In this document: positions 1 through 9,065 of the stretch, piece by piece
Layout of the letters: every line of letters starts with the position of its first letter
How positions within the stretch are numbered: the stretch's first letter is position 1
Assembly: GCA_031367895.1 (NCBI GenBank)
Contig: JANLQP010000015.1
Coordinates: 1-64,000 of the forward strand
Origin: Ga0077555 sp031367895
Lineage (GTDB): Bacteria; Pseudomonadota; Alphaproteobacteria; Rhizobiales; Hyphomicrobiaceae
Direction: 5' to 3'
DNA length: 64,000 nt
Position numbers and translations under genes: made by a program
The notes under the pieces: generated by a model
What the model saw: only the letters and a program-made list of their open reading frames with translations
The model's database searches: none
Told to the model about the DNA's origin: nothing

Positions 1-715
1 GAACAGCAGCGGACGTAGGTTGCATTACTCGGCAAGGCGCGCCGATGCCCGCTTGTGGCCCGTTGCCGAGATGCCGGAACGTCCGAGATCACGGTGAAGA
101 TCGAGGCTATAGCGGACGACGATGCTCGACAAGAGTGAGGTGGATGTCGGTTGCGGGACTGCTGGCTCGGCAACGATTTTCGCGCTGAACTTATCCCCCT
201 TTCCTCGGCCTCGCGTATTCTCCCCGCCATCCGCTCCACCAGGGGCTCAAGCTCGAGCTGGGACGCTTGAAGGGGCGGAAAAACGCATCGGATAGGTTCG
301 TGGGCCTACTCAGCCATGCCCCACCTCGATACCGCCGCGAAAGCAGGAGCCGCCGCTCAAAAAGGATGCGCGGAAGGTTCCGTGGTATCGGCCGTCCGTA
401 GAGGGACCACCCTCGTCATGCGTGTGTGGGGCGGCGAGGCCGCATCCAATCCAATTGCAAAGAGCGAGGCCGAACCGCTCCGCACCCCCTTTTTAGTTGT
501 GCCTTCGGATGCACACTGGCGCATCCGGCGCGAGGAGACGGCTTGCTATGGAGAATCGCTGTCGGGCGCCTTCCATGATGAAAAATAGGCCGACGACCGC
601 AGGGTGCAATAGGCGCTTTGCACGCGGCGCCGTATTGCGCCGCTCCAGTCCTTATCGGTGCAATACGCCCCTGAAGGCGGGGCTATTGCACCCTACGAGT
701 TTGGCCCCACGGCCA
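1..715. other. No supportable gene; region downstream of infC
   Basis: I find no convincing coding region here. Short open frames exist (for example 316-588) but lack family resemblance and a good ribosome binding site. The only clear structure is the strong hairpin at 657-692, annotated separately. The genes rpmI and rplT, which often follow infC, are not present. Confidence 0.5.
657..692. terminator. Strong hairpin downstream of infC
   Basis: The arms GGTGCAATA (657-665) and TATTGCACC (684-692) pair perfectly, and an inner GCCCC/GGGGC stem continues the hairpin around a 7-nt loop. It lies 24 bases after the infC stop codon. No T-run follows on the minus strand, so it may protect or end the transcript rather than be a classic intrinsic terminator. 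The motif GGTGCAATA recurs at 603-611. Confidence 0.45.
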
Positions 716-1258
716 CTACTTCGGCGCCAGGATCATGATCATCTGGTTGCGGCCCTCGAACTTGGGCTCGAACTCGACCTTGGCGAAGGTCTCGCTGTCG
801 GCTTTCACGCGCTGCAGCACCTCCATGCCGAGGTGCGTGTGCGCCAGCTCGCGTCCGCGGAACCGCAAGGTCACCTTGACCTTGTCGCCTTCCTCGAAGA
901 AGCGCTTCATCGCCTTCATCTTGGTCTCGTAGTCGTGATCATCGATGCCCGGACGCATCTTGACCTCCTTGACCTCGACGACCTTCTGTTTCTTACGGGC
1001 CTCGGCGGCCTTCTTCTGCTCTTGGTATTTGAACTTGCCGAAGTCCATGATCTTGCAGACCGGCGGCTCGGCATCGGGCGAAATCTCGACCAGGTCGAGA
1101 CCGGCTTCAAGCGCCCGGGTCGCAGCCTCCAGCTTCGGCACAACGCCGACATTCTGTCCGGTCTCGTCGATCAGCCGGACTTCTCGTACCCGGATCGCCT
1201 CATTGATCCTGGGACCGGTTTGTTCGCGCTCAGGCGCGCCGCGCATGGGACGACGTAT
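716..1258 (-). CDS. infC: Translation initiation factor IF-3, ATA start
   Basis: IF-3 binds the 30S subunit, prevents premature 50S joining and proofreads the start codon. The protein (180 aa) has the N-terminal domain with GPRINEAIR and GLDLVEISPDAEPPVCK, the lysine-rich linker helix (KKAAEARKKQK) and the C-terminal domain with RPGIDDHDY and VTLRFRGRE. The first ATG (1246) has no suitably spaced Shine-Dalgarno. Four codons upstream, ATA at 1258-1256 is preceded by AGGAGG at 1270-1265 with 6-nt spacing, and it adds the typical RRP start of alphaproteobacterial IF-3. Rare AUU/AUA/AUC starts are known for infC and allow IF-3 to repress its own translation, so I chose ATA. Confidence 0.95.
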   Translation of the reverse strand: MRRPMRGAPEREQTGPRINEAIRVREVRLIDETGQNVGVVPKLEAATRALEAGLDLVEISPDAEPPVCKIMDFGKFKYQEQKKAAEARKKQKVVEVKEVKMRPGIDDHDYETKMKAMKRFFEEGDKVKVTLRFRGRELAHTHLGMEVLQRVKADSETFAKVEFEPKFEGRNQMIMILAPK

Positions 1259-1406
1259 GTTAGGCCTCCTACTGTTGCTTCGGTCGGTTCAGTCTGTTCA
1301 CTCGATTCCCTGCCAAGCCAACGGGTCTGGCGATCGCCCCGCGCCACCCGGAAAGAGCGGCAACAGGACGCAGTGCTCAAGAGAAATGGCAGTTCGACGG
1401 CACAAG

Positions 1407-2645
1407 TCAAGACTGAGGATGCTGTCGGGCCGACATGGCTGTTGATTCCGTGGCCGCCAGGAACCGCTGTTCGAGCCCTCGGCCAAGCAACTCATCATAC
1501 ACGGCGAGCGTGGCGCGCTTCATGTTTTCGAGCGTGAATCGGCTGGCGACGTGAGCGCGGGCGCGGTCGCCGATCGCCTTGCGCTCAGCCTCCGGCATGC
1601 CGAGTACCATCACCAGCCGCTCGGCGAGCGCCCCGGCATCGCCTGGCGGCACCAGCCATCCAGTCACGTCCGCCGTTGACACCCGCGGCTCGGCCGCGAT
1701 CGTCTCGGGCGGCGCGCCGATCGCGGTCGCGATCACCGGCGACCCCATCGCCATGGCCTCGATCGCGGCGCGGCCGAAGGCTTCCGGCTCGACCGAGGCG
1801 ACGACCGTCACGTGCGCGGCCAGATAGGCGGCGGCGACGTCGTCGATGTGCCCGACGAGGCGAACAAGATCACCGATTCCTGCGGCTGCCGCCTGTTGCC
1901 GCAGATCCTCGCCGTAACCGTCACGACCCTGGGCATCGCCAGCGAGGATGACGATCGCTGAGCCAAGTTGGCCGCGCTTTTGCAGCTGTGCGGCCGCATC
2001 GATCAGGACGCCCTGGCCCTTCCACCCCGTCAGCCGCGCCGCCTGCAGGATCACGGGCACACCCAGCCCCACGCCCCAGGCTTGACGCCGTGCGGCTACG
2101 CGCTCGGCACTCACCGCCTCCGGCCGGAACGTGGCGAGGTCGACGCCGCGATGGATGACGCGAATACGCTGCTCGGGCGTGCCGTAGCGAAGTTTGATAA
2201 GGTCGCCGGTGTAGGTCGAGTTGGCAATGACGATATCGGCCCTGGCCATCACACTGTTGTAGAGCCGCTTCAGCCCACCCCTTTCGGCATAGGCGCCGTG
2301 ATAGGTCGTCACGAACGGAATGCCGGTCTGCCGTGCTGCCAGCAGCGCACTCCAGGCCGGAGCGCGGCTGCGCGCGTGGATGAGGTCGACACCCTGCTCG
2401 CGGATGATGCGCGTCAGCGCACGGGCATTGGCGTAGAGTGCGAGCGGATTCTTCGTACCGGCTGGAAACGTGATGATCTCGCCGCCACTCTCGGTGATCC
2501 GGTCCGCCAGCCGGCCGCCTGCGGTCGCGACCAGGGACCGCCCCCCGGCGCGCGTCAGGGCCTCCGTGATCTCGATGGTCGCGAGCTCGGCGCCGCCGGT
2601 ATCGAGCCGCGGGATGATCTGCAGTATGGTCGGCCCGATCGCCAC
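1407..2645 (-). CDS. GT4-family glycosyltransferase
   Basis: This 412-aa protein looks like a retaining GT-B glycosyltransferase of family 4 acting on an envelope or exopolysaccharide acceptor. The N-terminal acceptor domain has the motif PRLDTGGAE. The C-terminal donor domain has IRVIHRGVDL, ILQAARLTGWKGQ and the acidic EX7E element EPEAFGRAAIEAMA. The frame is open further upstream, but family similarity begins at the GTG at 2645, and the divergent hydrolase starts 40 bases away, so I use that start. Sugar donor and acceptor cannot be told from sequence. The gene is upstream of infC on the same strand, separated by about 150 bases. Confidence 0.85.
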   Translation of the reverse strand: MAIGPTILQIIPRLDTGGAELATIEITEALTRAGGRSLVATAGGRLADRITESGGEIITFPAGTKNPLALYANARALTRIIREQGVDLIHARSRAPAWSALLAARQTGIPFVTTYHGAYAERGGLKRLYNSVMARADIVIANSTYTGDLIKLRYGTPEQRIRVIHRGVDLATFRPEAVSAERVAARRQAWGVGLGVPVILQAARLTGWKGQGVLIDAAAQLQKRGQLGSAIVILAGDAQGRDGYGEDLRQQAAAAGIGDLVRLVGHIDDVAAAYLAAHVTVVASVEPEAFGRAAIEAMAMGSPVIATAIGAPPETIAAEPRVSTADVTGWLVPPGDAGALAERLVMVLGMPEAERKAIGDRARAHVASRFTLENMKRATLAVYDELLGRGLEQRFLAATESTAMSARQHPQS

Positions 2646-2684
2646 TTCGCCCTGTCCCCTTCGCTGCTCAGTAGGACCCTTAAG

Positions 2685-3467
2685 ATGAGCAACCCCGCAC
2701 CGCAATTCATCACGGTCGGCGCCGGCGCGGCGGAGCGACGCATCGCCACGCTGATCGAGCCGCGCGGGGCGCCGGGGCTGCTCTGGCTGCCCGGCTTCAA
2801 ATCCGAGATGGTGAGTCTGAAGGCGACGGACTTGGCCGCATTCGCGCGCGAGCAGAACCTCTCGATGGCCCGCTTTGATTACTCGGGGCACGGCCAGTCG
2901 GGCGGCGATTTCGACCGCTGCACGGTCGGCGGCTGGCTCGAGGAGGCGCGGGCAGTGTTCACCCGCTTGGCCACGGGCCCCACGATCGTCATCGGCTCCA
3001 GCATGGGCGGGCACATCGCGCTGTTGCTGCTTCGCGCACTGCTGCGCGAGGCCTCCGCCGAGGCCGCCCGGATCAAGGCGCTCGTGCTCATCGCGCCGGC
3101 CTGGGACATGACGCGGCTGATGAGGAAGAAGCTGCCCGAAAGCGCGCGTCGCGAGATCGAGGAGAACGGTGTTTATCTCCGCCCCTCGCACTACGGCGAT
3201 GGGCCGTATCGCATCACCAAGACGCTGCTCGATGAAGGCGAGGCGCATCTCATCGGCGGCAGCCCGTTCGATCCCGGCCGCCCCGTGCGCGTCCTGCATG
3301 GCCTGCAGGACCCGGACGTTCCGTGGGAGCACTCGCTCGATCTGGTCGCCCATCTCGACGGCAATTGGGCGCAAGTCACCGCCGTGCCGGATGGCGAGCA
3401 TCGCCTGTCGCGGCCAGAAGACCTCGCCTTGCTGCGGCGCATTATTGCCGAGGAGGTCAGTCGTTAA
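2685..3467 (+). CDS. Alpha/beta hydrolase (ABHD10-like)
   Basis: This 260-aa serine hydrolase has the nucleophile elbow GSSMGG (about residues 103-108), an early FDYSGHGQSGG motif and a late catalytic-type histidine in DGEHRLSR. The acid residue is probably the aspartate in HGLQDPDVP. It resembles the ABHD10/palmitoyl-thioesterase-like group of small cytosolic hydrolases; the substrate is unknown. It is transcribed divergently from the glycosyltransferase with about 40 bp between the starts. AGGA eight bases upstream serves as ribosome binding site. Confidence 0.85.
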   Translation: MSNPAPQFITVGAGAAERRIATLIEPRGAPGLLWLPGFKSEMVSLKATDLAAFAREQNLSMARFDYSGHGQSGGDFDRCTVGGWLEEARAVFTRLATGPTIVIGSSMGGHIALLLLRALLREASAEAARIKALVLIAPAWDMTRLMRKKLPESARREIEENGVYLRPSHYGDGPYRITKTLLDEGEAHLIGGSPFDPGRPVRVLHGLQDPDVPWEHSLDLVAHLDGNWAQVTAVPDGEHRLSRPEDLALLRRIIAEEVSR

Positions 3468-3648
3468 CGGATAGCCGTTGCGCGACCCCGTGCGCCCGCG
3501 ATGCCACATTCATCGTTTTCCGGTGCCGAAGCTGACTGCTCCGCAATAATCCGATTGCAATCCCGACCATGTCCGGACAAGTCTAGCGGCCATCACGGCG
3601 CCGCAGAGCGCCGGTAACATAGTCGGACTGCAACACGGAGGAGACGCA

Positions 3649-4893
3649 ATGAAGACTGTGCTGAAAGGGCTCGCGATCGCGGGCCTTGCGAGCTTGGCTG
3701 CGGCAGGCGCAAGCGCCGAGCCGGTCAAGATCGCCTTGATCGAGACCTTGTCCGGCGGTCAGGCCGTGACAGGCAAGCTGTTCCAATCGGCCGTGAAGTA
3801 CGGCATCGCCAAGATCGAGGCAGAAAAGCTCTGGCCCGACGGCATTCAACTGCTCGAGTACGACAACCAGGGTGGGCCGTCCGAAGCTGCCGACAAGATG
3901 AAGGCCGCCATCAACGATGGCGCGCAGATCATCATCCAGGGTGCTTCGTCGGCCATCGGCGGCCAGATCACTGCCGACGTGCAAAAGCACAATCTGCGCA
4001 ACCCCGGCAAGGAGATCATGTACATCAACGTCGGCGCCGAGGCGATGGAGTTCACGGGCTCCAAGTGCCACTTCTACCACTTCCGGTGGAACGGCAACGC
4101 CGACATCCGCCTGAAGGCCATGTTGATCGCCATGAAGGAGGCGAATGCGCTCGGCCAGAAGGTCTACGTCATCGGCCAGAACTACAGCTGGGGCCATGAC
4201 GTGCAGAAGCTCTCCAAGGACTACGCCAAGGAGTTCGGCTACACGATCGTCGGCGACGTCATCCACGACGTGAATAAAATCCAGGATTTCGCGCCCTACG
4301 TGGCGAAGATCAAGGAAGCCGGCCCCGACACCGTCATCACCGGCAACTGGTCCAACGATCTGCTGCTGCTGATGAAGGCAGCCGGTGACTCAGGCCTGAA
4401 GTCGCGGTTCCTCGCCTACTGGATCGACCAGCCGGGCAACATCGCAAACGCTGGTGATACCGCGCTCGGCCATTACACGCTGTCGACGTTCTTCGCTGAC
4501 GCAAACGGCGACAAGACCGCCACCGTCGCCGAGGACTTCAAGGTGAAGACCGGCGCCTATCCGCTGAACGTGCAAGGCCACACCTTCCACGGCATGCAGG
4601 GCATCGGCGAGGCGCTGAAATCGTTTAATGCCAAGGCCGGCGACAAGCTCGACATCAAGGCGCTGGCATTCGCCATGGAGAAGGTGTCCTTCGAAACCTC
4701 GATGGGCAAGATCACCATGCGCGCCGACGACCATCAGGCGTTGTTGCCACTGGCGGTCGCCGTCGTCTCGAAGGACGCCAAGTTCAAGGCCGACAACACT
4801 GACAAGGGCTTCAAGACTGTGAAGTTGCTCAATGCCGAGCAGGCTTCGGCGCCGGTGCAGTCCAATTGCAAGATGGAACGCCCGCCGGCTTGA
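3649..4893 (+). CDS. Branched-chain amino-acid-type ABC transporter binding protein
   Basis: This is a periplasmic binding protein of the Leu/Ile/Val (peripla_BP_6) family, 414 aa. A Sec signal peptide occupies about residues 1-24 and ends ASA-EP. The mature part begins VKIALIETLSGGQAVTGK, typical of LivK-like proteins. A GGAGGAG ribosome binding site precedes the ATG. It is the first gene of a five-gene cluster with two permeases and two ATPases, so the transporter is complete. The ligand may be an amino acid, amide or small acid and cannot be assigned from sequence. Confidence 0.88.
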   Translation: MKTVLKGLAIAGLASLAAAGASAEPVKIALIETLSGGQAVTGKLFQSAVKYGIAKIEAEKLWPDGIQLLEYDNQGGPSEAADKMKAAINDGAQIIIQGASSAIGGQITADVQKHNLRNPGKEIMYINVGAEAMEFTGSKCHFYHFRWNGNADIRLKAMLIAMKEANALGQKVYVIGQNYSWGHDVQKLSKDYAKEFGYTIVGDVIHDVNKIQDFAPYVAKIKEAGPDTVITGNWSNDLLLLMKAAGDSGLKSRFLAYWIDQPGNIANAGDTALGHYTLSTFFADANGDKTATVAEDFKVKTGAYPLNVQGHTFHGMQGIGEALKSFNAKAGDKLDIKALAFAMEKVSFETSMGKITMRADDHQALLPLAVAVVSKDAKFKADNTDKGFKTVKLLNAEQASAPVQSNCKMERPPA

Positions 4894-4921
4894 AGCGCTG
4901 ACTTTCGTTCGGGACACGATT

Positions 4922-4949
4922 GCGGAGCGCCGGCAGGTTGGCGCTCCGC
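4922..4949 (+). promoter_or_regulatory. Intercistronic hairpin after the binding-protein gene
   Basis: The arms GCGGAGCGCC and GGCGCTCCGC pair over 10 perfect base pairs around an 8-nt loop, between the binding-protein and LivH genes. Such hairpins usually stabilise the upstream message or partly terminate, giving more binding protein than membrane subunits. No T-run follows. Confidence 0.6.
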
Positions 4950-4977
4950 TACCGCCAAATGACGCACGGGGGAAGTC

Positions 4978-5919
4978 TTGGAATACTTTGTCGTCTCGGT
5001 CCTGAATGGAACCGTTCACGGCCTGCTGCTGTTCATGGTGTCGGCAGGCCTGACTTTGATCTTCGGCATGATGGGCGTTCTGAACTTTGCCCACGCCTGG
5101 CTCTACATGCTCGGTGCCTATGTCGGCTTCACGATGACGCGGCTCGGCGGCTTCTGGCTCGGTCTGTTGCTGGCGCCGATCGTGACCGGGCTCTGCGGCG
5201 TCGTGATCGAGCGATACATGCTCCGCCGCGTGCACAAATACGGCCATGCGCACGAATTGCTGCTCACGTTCGGCCTCGCGTTCGTCATCGAGGAGGTGAT
5301 CAAGCTGTTCTACGGCGACGCACTCGTCAGCTACCAGATGCCTGATTACCTGCGCTTCCCCGCCTTTACCATCTTCGAGACCAATTATCCCTTCTACCGG
5401 CTGTTCATGGGCACCGTCGCGATGCTGATGTTCGCCGTGCTTTATCTGCTGCTCACGCGCACGCGCGTCGGCATCATCGTCCGCGCCGCCACCTACAAGC
5501 CTACGACGGTCGAAGCGCTCGGCCACAACCTGCCGCAGGTCTTCATGGGCGTCTTCGCCGGCGGCTCGGCAATGGCCGGCCTCGCTGGCGCCGTCGCTGG
5601 TGCCTTCTACCCGACCGGACCGAACATGGCCGTCGACTTCGGCACGCTGGTGTTCGTCGTCGTCGTCGTCGGTGGGCTCGGCTCCGTTGTCGGCGCGTTG
5701 ATCGCCTCGCTGATGATCGGCCTCTTCATTTCGTTTGCGGTCGGCCTCAACGTCTCGCTTGCCGACTTCCTCGGCCTGTTCGGCCTCGGGCAGTGGGCGA
5801 ATGACGTCGGCGGCCTGTTCACGCTGCAACTCTCGACGATCGCCAACAGCATGCCGTTCCTGCTGATGCTGCTCGTGCTCCTGATCCGTCCCGCCGGCTT
5901 GATGGGAGACCGCCAGTGA
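4978..5919 (+). CDS. ABC transporter permease, LivH family
   Basis: This 313-aa inner-membrane permease has about eight hydrophobic segments and the family signature GVLNFAHAWLYMLGAY near residue 39. The C-terminal VVVVVGGLGSVVGALIAS motif contacts the ATPase in this family. Translation starts at TTG, preceded by the purine-rich GGGGGAAG. Its stop overlaps the next gene by four bases. With LivM it forms the channel of the importer encoded here. Confidence 0.9.
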   Translation: MEYFVVSVLNGTVHGLLLFMVSAGLTLIFGMMGVLNFAHAWLYMLGAYVGFTMTRLGGFWLGLLLAPIVTGLCGVVIERYMLRRVHKYGHAHELLLTFGLAFVIEEVIKLFYGDALVSYQMPDYLRFPAFTIFETNYPFYRLFMGTVAMLMFAVLYLLLTRTRVGIIVRAATYKPTTVEALGHNLPQVFMGVFAGGSAMAGLAGAVAGAFYPTGPNMAVDFGTLVFVVVVVGGLGSVVGALIASLMIGLFISFAVGLNVSLADFLGLFGLGQWANDVGGLFTLQLSTIANSMPFLLMLLVLLIRPAGLMGDRQ

Positions 5920-7178
5920 AAACCCGCAACCTCATTTTCGTCCTGGCGGGCTTCGCAACCCTGGCGATCATGCCGCTGTTCCTGACGCCGAACCTGATGA
6001 ACGCGGTGATCAAGATGCTGATCGCGGCGCTGTTCGCGCTGTCGTTCACGCTGGCGATGGGCCAGGCCGGCATGCTGTCGTTCGGGCACGCGGCCTACTA
6101 TGGCCTCGGCGCCTTTGCGGCGTTGCACCTGATGCGCGCCGTCGAGCAGAAACTGTTCGGCTTCCCGACACCGTTGATACCGCTCGCCGGCGCCGGCGTC
6201 GGCTTCTGCTTCGGGCTGCTGTTCGGCTGGTTCGCCACCCAGCGCACCGGCGTCTACTTCTCGATGGTGACGCTGGCTCTCGCTGAGTTGCTGTTCACAC
6301 TGGCGCCGACCTGGAACTCAGTCTTTGGTGGCGAATCCGGTATCTCCACGATCCGCGGCACGTCGTGGGGCTTGTCGTTCGGGCCGGACATCCACGTCTA
6401 CTACCTGACGCTCGGCTGGTTCGTGATCTCGGCCTGGTGCATGTGGGCCTTCACGCGCACGCCGCTCGGTCAGCTCGCTTTGGCATTGCGTGACAACGAG
6501 CACCGCGTGCGCTTCCTCGGCTTCAACACGCATGTGGCACGCACCTTGATCTTTGCCATCTCCTGCATGTTCACGGGCGTCGCCGGCGCGCTGCTGGCGA
6601 TCGCCAACGAGGCGACGAACTATACGATCTTCGCGGCGGGGGCCTCAGCCAACGTCGTGCTGCAGACCTTCATCGGCGGCGCGGGAACGTTCTTCGGACC
6701 GGCGTTGGGTGCAGCGGCGATGACGTTCTTTGCGCGCGTCACGTCGGATCTGACGCGCTCGTGGCTGCTCTATCAGGGGCTGATCTTCGCGCTCGTGATG
6801 CTCTTCGTCCCGAACGGCATCGGCGGCCTCATTTCGGAACATTCGAAGAAGCTCAAGAAGGGCGGCTGGACCGCGCTGGTCGGACCCTATGCGCTCTGCC
6901 TCGTCGTCGGCCTGCTGCTGGTGACGGGCCTCGTCTTCATGGTCGAGAGTACGCACATTCTGCTGTCGGATTCCTACATCGCCAAGACGCGATCGACGCC
7001 GCCCGGCGAAAGTGTCCCGTTCTCGATGCTCGGGATCGTGTTTCATCCGAAGTCCGTCACGACCTGGGCAATTCCAGCCGTTCTGCTGGCGGTGGGCGCG
7101 GGCCTGCTGCCGGTCGCACGGAAACTGACGGAAACGGCTTGGTTGCGGGCGACCGGCACCGAAGGGAGCAAGGCATGA
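5916..7178 (+). CDS. ABC transporter permease, LivM family, with C-terminal extension
   Basis: This is the second channel subunit, 420 aa, starting at GTG in a GTGA overlap with LivH. The LivM core with MGQAGMLSFGHAAYYGLGA and TFIGGAGTFFGPALGAA ends near FVPNGIGGL (about residue 307). Beyond this lies an extra stretch of roughly 100 residues with two further hydrophobic helices (around residues 325-350 and 380-400) and a loop between them. LivM proteins are usually about 320-360 aa, so the extension is unusual. Its end overlaps the LivG start by four bases, indicating translational coupling. Confidence 0.88.
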   Translation: MKTRNLIFVLAGFATLAIMPLFLTPNLMNAVIKMLIAALFALSFTLAMGQAGMLSFGHAAYYGLGAFAALHLMRAVEQKLFGFPTPLIPLAGAGVGFCFGLLFGWFATQRTGVYFSMVTLALAELLFTLAPTWNSVFGGESGISTIRGTSWGLSFGPDIHVYYLTLGWFVISAWCMWAFTRTPLGQLALALRDNEHRVRFLGFNTHVARTLIFAISCMFTGVAGALLAIANEATNYTIFAAGASANVVLQTFIGGAGTFFGPALGAAAMTFFARVTSDLTRSWLLYQGLIFALVMLFVPNGIGGLISEHSKKLKKGGWTALVGPYALCLVVGLLLVTGLVFMVESTHILLSDSYIAKTRSTPPGESVPFSMLGIVFHPKSVTTWAIPAVLLAVGAGLLPVARKLTETAWLRATGTEGSKA

Positions 7179-7945
7179 ACGCGCCAACGGCTGCCAACCC
7201 GGTTCTGGAGTTGAAGGACCTGCGCAAGTCCTTCGGCGAGACGAAGATCATTCGCGGCGTCGATCTGGCGGTTCAGCGCGGCGAGCGGCACGCCTTGATC
7301 GGCCCGAACGGCGCCGGCAAGTCGACGCTCTTCAACCTGATCTCGGGCCACTATACACCGACCTCGGGCGAGATCCTGCTCAACGGGCGCTCGATTGCCG
7401 GCATGCAGCCGCATGTCATCAACCGGCAGGGTCTGTCGCGCTCGTTCCAGATCACCAACCTGTTCCCGCGCCTCTCGGTGGCAGAAAATCTGCGTATCTC
7501 CGTGATGGGCCGGCACGGCTACCGCTTCACGATGTTCCGGCCGGTCGCGAGCCTCAAAGCCGTCGCCGCAGAAGTCGACCAGTATCTCGAAAAGCTGCGT
7601 CTGACACGGCGGCGTAACGATCTTGTCAGCGATCTCGCCTATTCCGAACAACGCGCGCTCGAAATCGGCATGTCGCTCGCGACCAATCCCGAGATCCTGC
7701 TGCTCGACGAGCCGACCGCCGGCATGTCGCGCGAGGAGACGGGGTACATGGTCGAGTTGATCCGCTCGGTGACCGAGGGCAAGACGCTGCTGGTGGTCGA
7801 GCACGACATGAGCGTCGTGTTCACGCTCTGCGATCAGATCTCGGTGCTGGTCTACGGCGAGGTGATCGCCACCGGCGCGCCGCAGGCCGTGCGCAGCAAC
7901 GCCAAAGTGCAGGAAGCCTATCTCGGTGAGGAGGTGGCATCGTGA
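7175..7945 (+). CDS. ABC transporter ATP-binding protein, LivG family
   Basis: This 256-aa ATPase energises the Liv-type importer. The Walker A motif GPNGAGKST is intact, and Walker B is ILLLDEPTAGMS. The signature region reads LAYSEQRALEIG, with SEQ in place of canonical SGGQ, as is common in LivG proteins. The switch histidine is in VVEHDM. The start is the ATG in the ATGA overlap with the LivM stop. Confidence 0.92.
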   Translation: MNAPTAANPVLELKDLRKSFGETKIIRGVDLAVQRGERHALIGPNGAGKSTLFNLISGHYTPTSGEILLNGRSIAGMQPHVINRQGLSRSFQITNLFPRLSVAENLRISVMGRHGYRFTMFRPVASLKAVAAEVDQYLEKLRLTRRRNDLVSDLAYSEQRALEIGMSLATNPEILLLDEPTAGMSREETGYMVELIRSVTEGKTLLVVEHDMSVVFTLCDQISVLVYGEVIATGAPQAVRSNAKVQEAYLGEEVAS

Positions 7946-8087
7946 GTGTCCTCCATTCCCGCGCTGGGCAAAATCGCCGGCCAGGCACGGCAGCACTTCA
8001 TTTCCGGCGGCGCGCATCCGCTCGCCAGCCGTCGGCCCGGATCTTCGCGGCACGCGATGGATCGCAATCTTTCAGCCGGGGAATAAA

Positions 8088-8807
8088 GTGAGCCAACCCA
8101 AGTTGCTCGAGGTCAAAGGCCTCCACGCCCACTACGACAAGAGCCACATCCTGCACGGCGTCGATTTGACGATCAGGAAGGCCGAAATCGTCAGCCTGCT
8201 CGGCCGTAACGGTTCCGGCCGTTCGACCACCTTGAAGACGATCATGGGCCTCGTGAAGCCGACCGGCGGCGAGGTGCGGCTCGAAGGCTCCAATCTCGCC
8301 GGCGAGCGCGCCTTCCGCATTGCCCGTGCAGGTATCGCGTACGTGCCGGAGGAGCGCGAGATCTTCGCCAACATCACCGTCAACGAGAACATGCGCATCG
8401 GCGTGCAGCCGCCCCGCAAAGGTGTGCCGGAGTGGTCGATCGAGGAGATGTACGGCTTCTTCCCGCAGCTGAAGGACCGGCACAATACCGCGGCCGGCAT
8501 GCTGTCGGGCGGCGAGCAGCAGATGCTGACGATCTGCCGGTCGCTGCTCGGCAATCCGCGCGTCATCCTGATCGACGAGCCGACCGAGGGCTTGGCACCG
8601 AAGATCGTCGAGGTGGTGACGCAGGTGATCCGCGACATCTGCAAGAAGGGCGTGTCGGTGCTGCTGGTCGAGCAGAAGTTGACGATCGCACTTCGCGTCT
8701 CACAGCGCGTCTACGTCATGGGACACGGCCAGATCGTGTTCGAGGGCACGCCGGAGGGCCTGCGGAACGCGCACGAAATTCGTCGCGAATGGTTGGAAGT
8801 GAGCTGA
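8088..8807 (+). CDS. ABC transporter ATP-binding protein, LivF family, variant Walker A
   Basis: This is the second ATPase of the importer, 239 aa. It starts at GTG with GGGGA upstream, after a 142-bp gap from LivG. It has the signature LSGGEQQ, Walker B VILIDEPTEGLAP and the H-loop position as glutamine in LLVEQK, typical for LivF. The Walker A motif reads GRNGSGRST: the conserved lysine is replaced by arginine, confirmed in the DNA as CGT. Arginine here normally impairs ATP hydrolysis, so this site may be weak and LivG may carry most catalysis. Similar GRS variants may exist in LivF relatives; I cannot check how common they are. Confidence 0.88.
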   Translation: MSQPKLLEVKGLHAHYDKSHILHGVDLTIRKAEIVSLLGRNGSGRSTTLKTIMGLVKPTGGEVRLEGSNLAGERAFRIARAGIAYVPEEREIFANITVNENMRIGVQPPRKGVPEWSIEEMYGFFPQLKDRHNTAAGMLSGGEQQMLTICRSLLGNPRVILIDEPTEGLAPKIVEVVTQVIRDICKKGVSVLLVEQKLTIALRVSQRVYVMGHGQIVFEGTPEGLRNAHEIRREWLEVS

Positions 8808-8827
8808 CTTTACCAAATACGGACTTG

Positions 8828-8881
8828 ATCACCGTGTGCCCCGACATCACCGTGTGCCCCGACATCACCGTGCGCCCCGAC
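8828..8881. repeat. Three 18-bp tandem repeats
   Basis: The unit ATCACCGTGTGCCCCGAC occurs three times head to tail (8828-8845, 8846-8863, 8864-8881), the last with one T-to-C change. It lies just after the LivF stop, in a 258-bp convergent gap that holds no gene I can support. Confidence 0.9.
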
Positions 8882-9065
8882 GGCGCGGACCACCAGCGGA
8901 GGAAGGGTTCACCCCGAGAGTTGTCGGTTTGCTCTGGGAGCTGGCGAGCGATGCGCTGCGGCCTCGCCAAAAACTGGGAACCTAGTCCTTTCCCGATCGA
9001 ACAAATGCAACGGCACTGTTCGAGGTCGAGTCTCGCAATGAGGCTCGACCTCCTAACTCGAAAAC

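Noticed and set aside
1968..2684. Plus-strand upstream extension of the alpha/beta hydrolase frame
   Set aside because: It is antisense to the glycosyltransferase; hydrolase similarity and a ribosome binding site start at 2685.
4390..5829. 479-codon minus-strand frame opposite the Liv binding protein and LivH
   Set aside because: It has no family resemblance and a composition of a complementary shadow; the plus-strand genes are certain.
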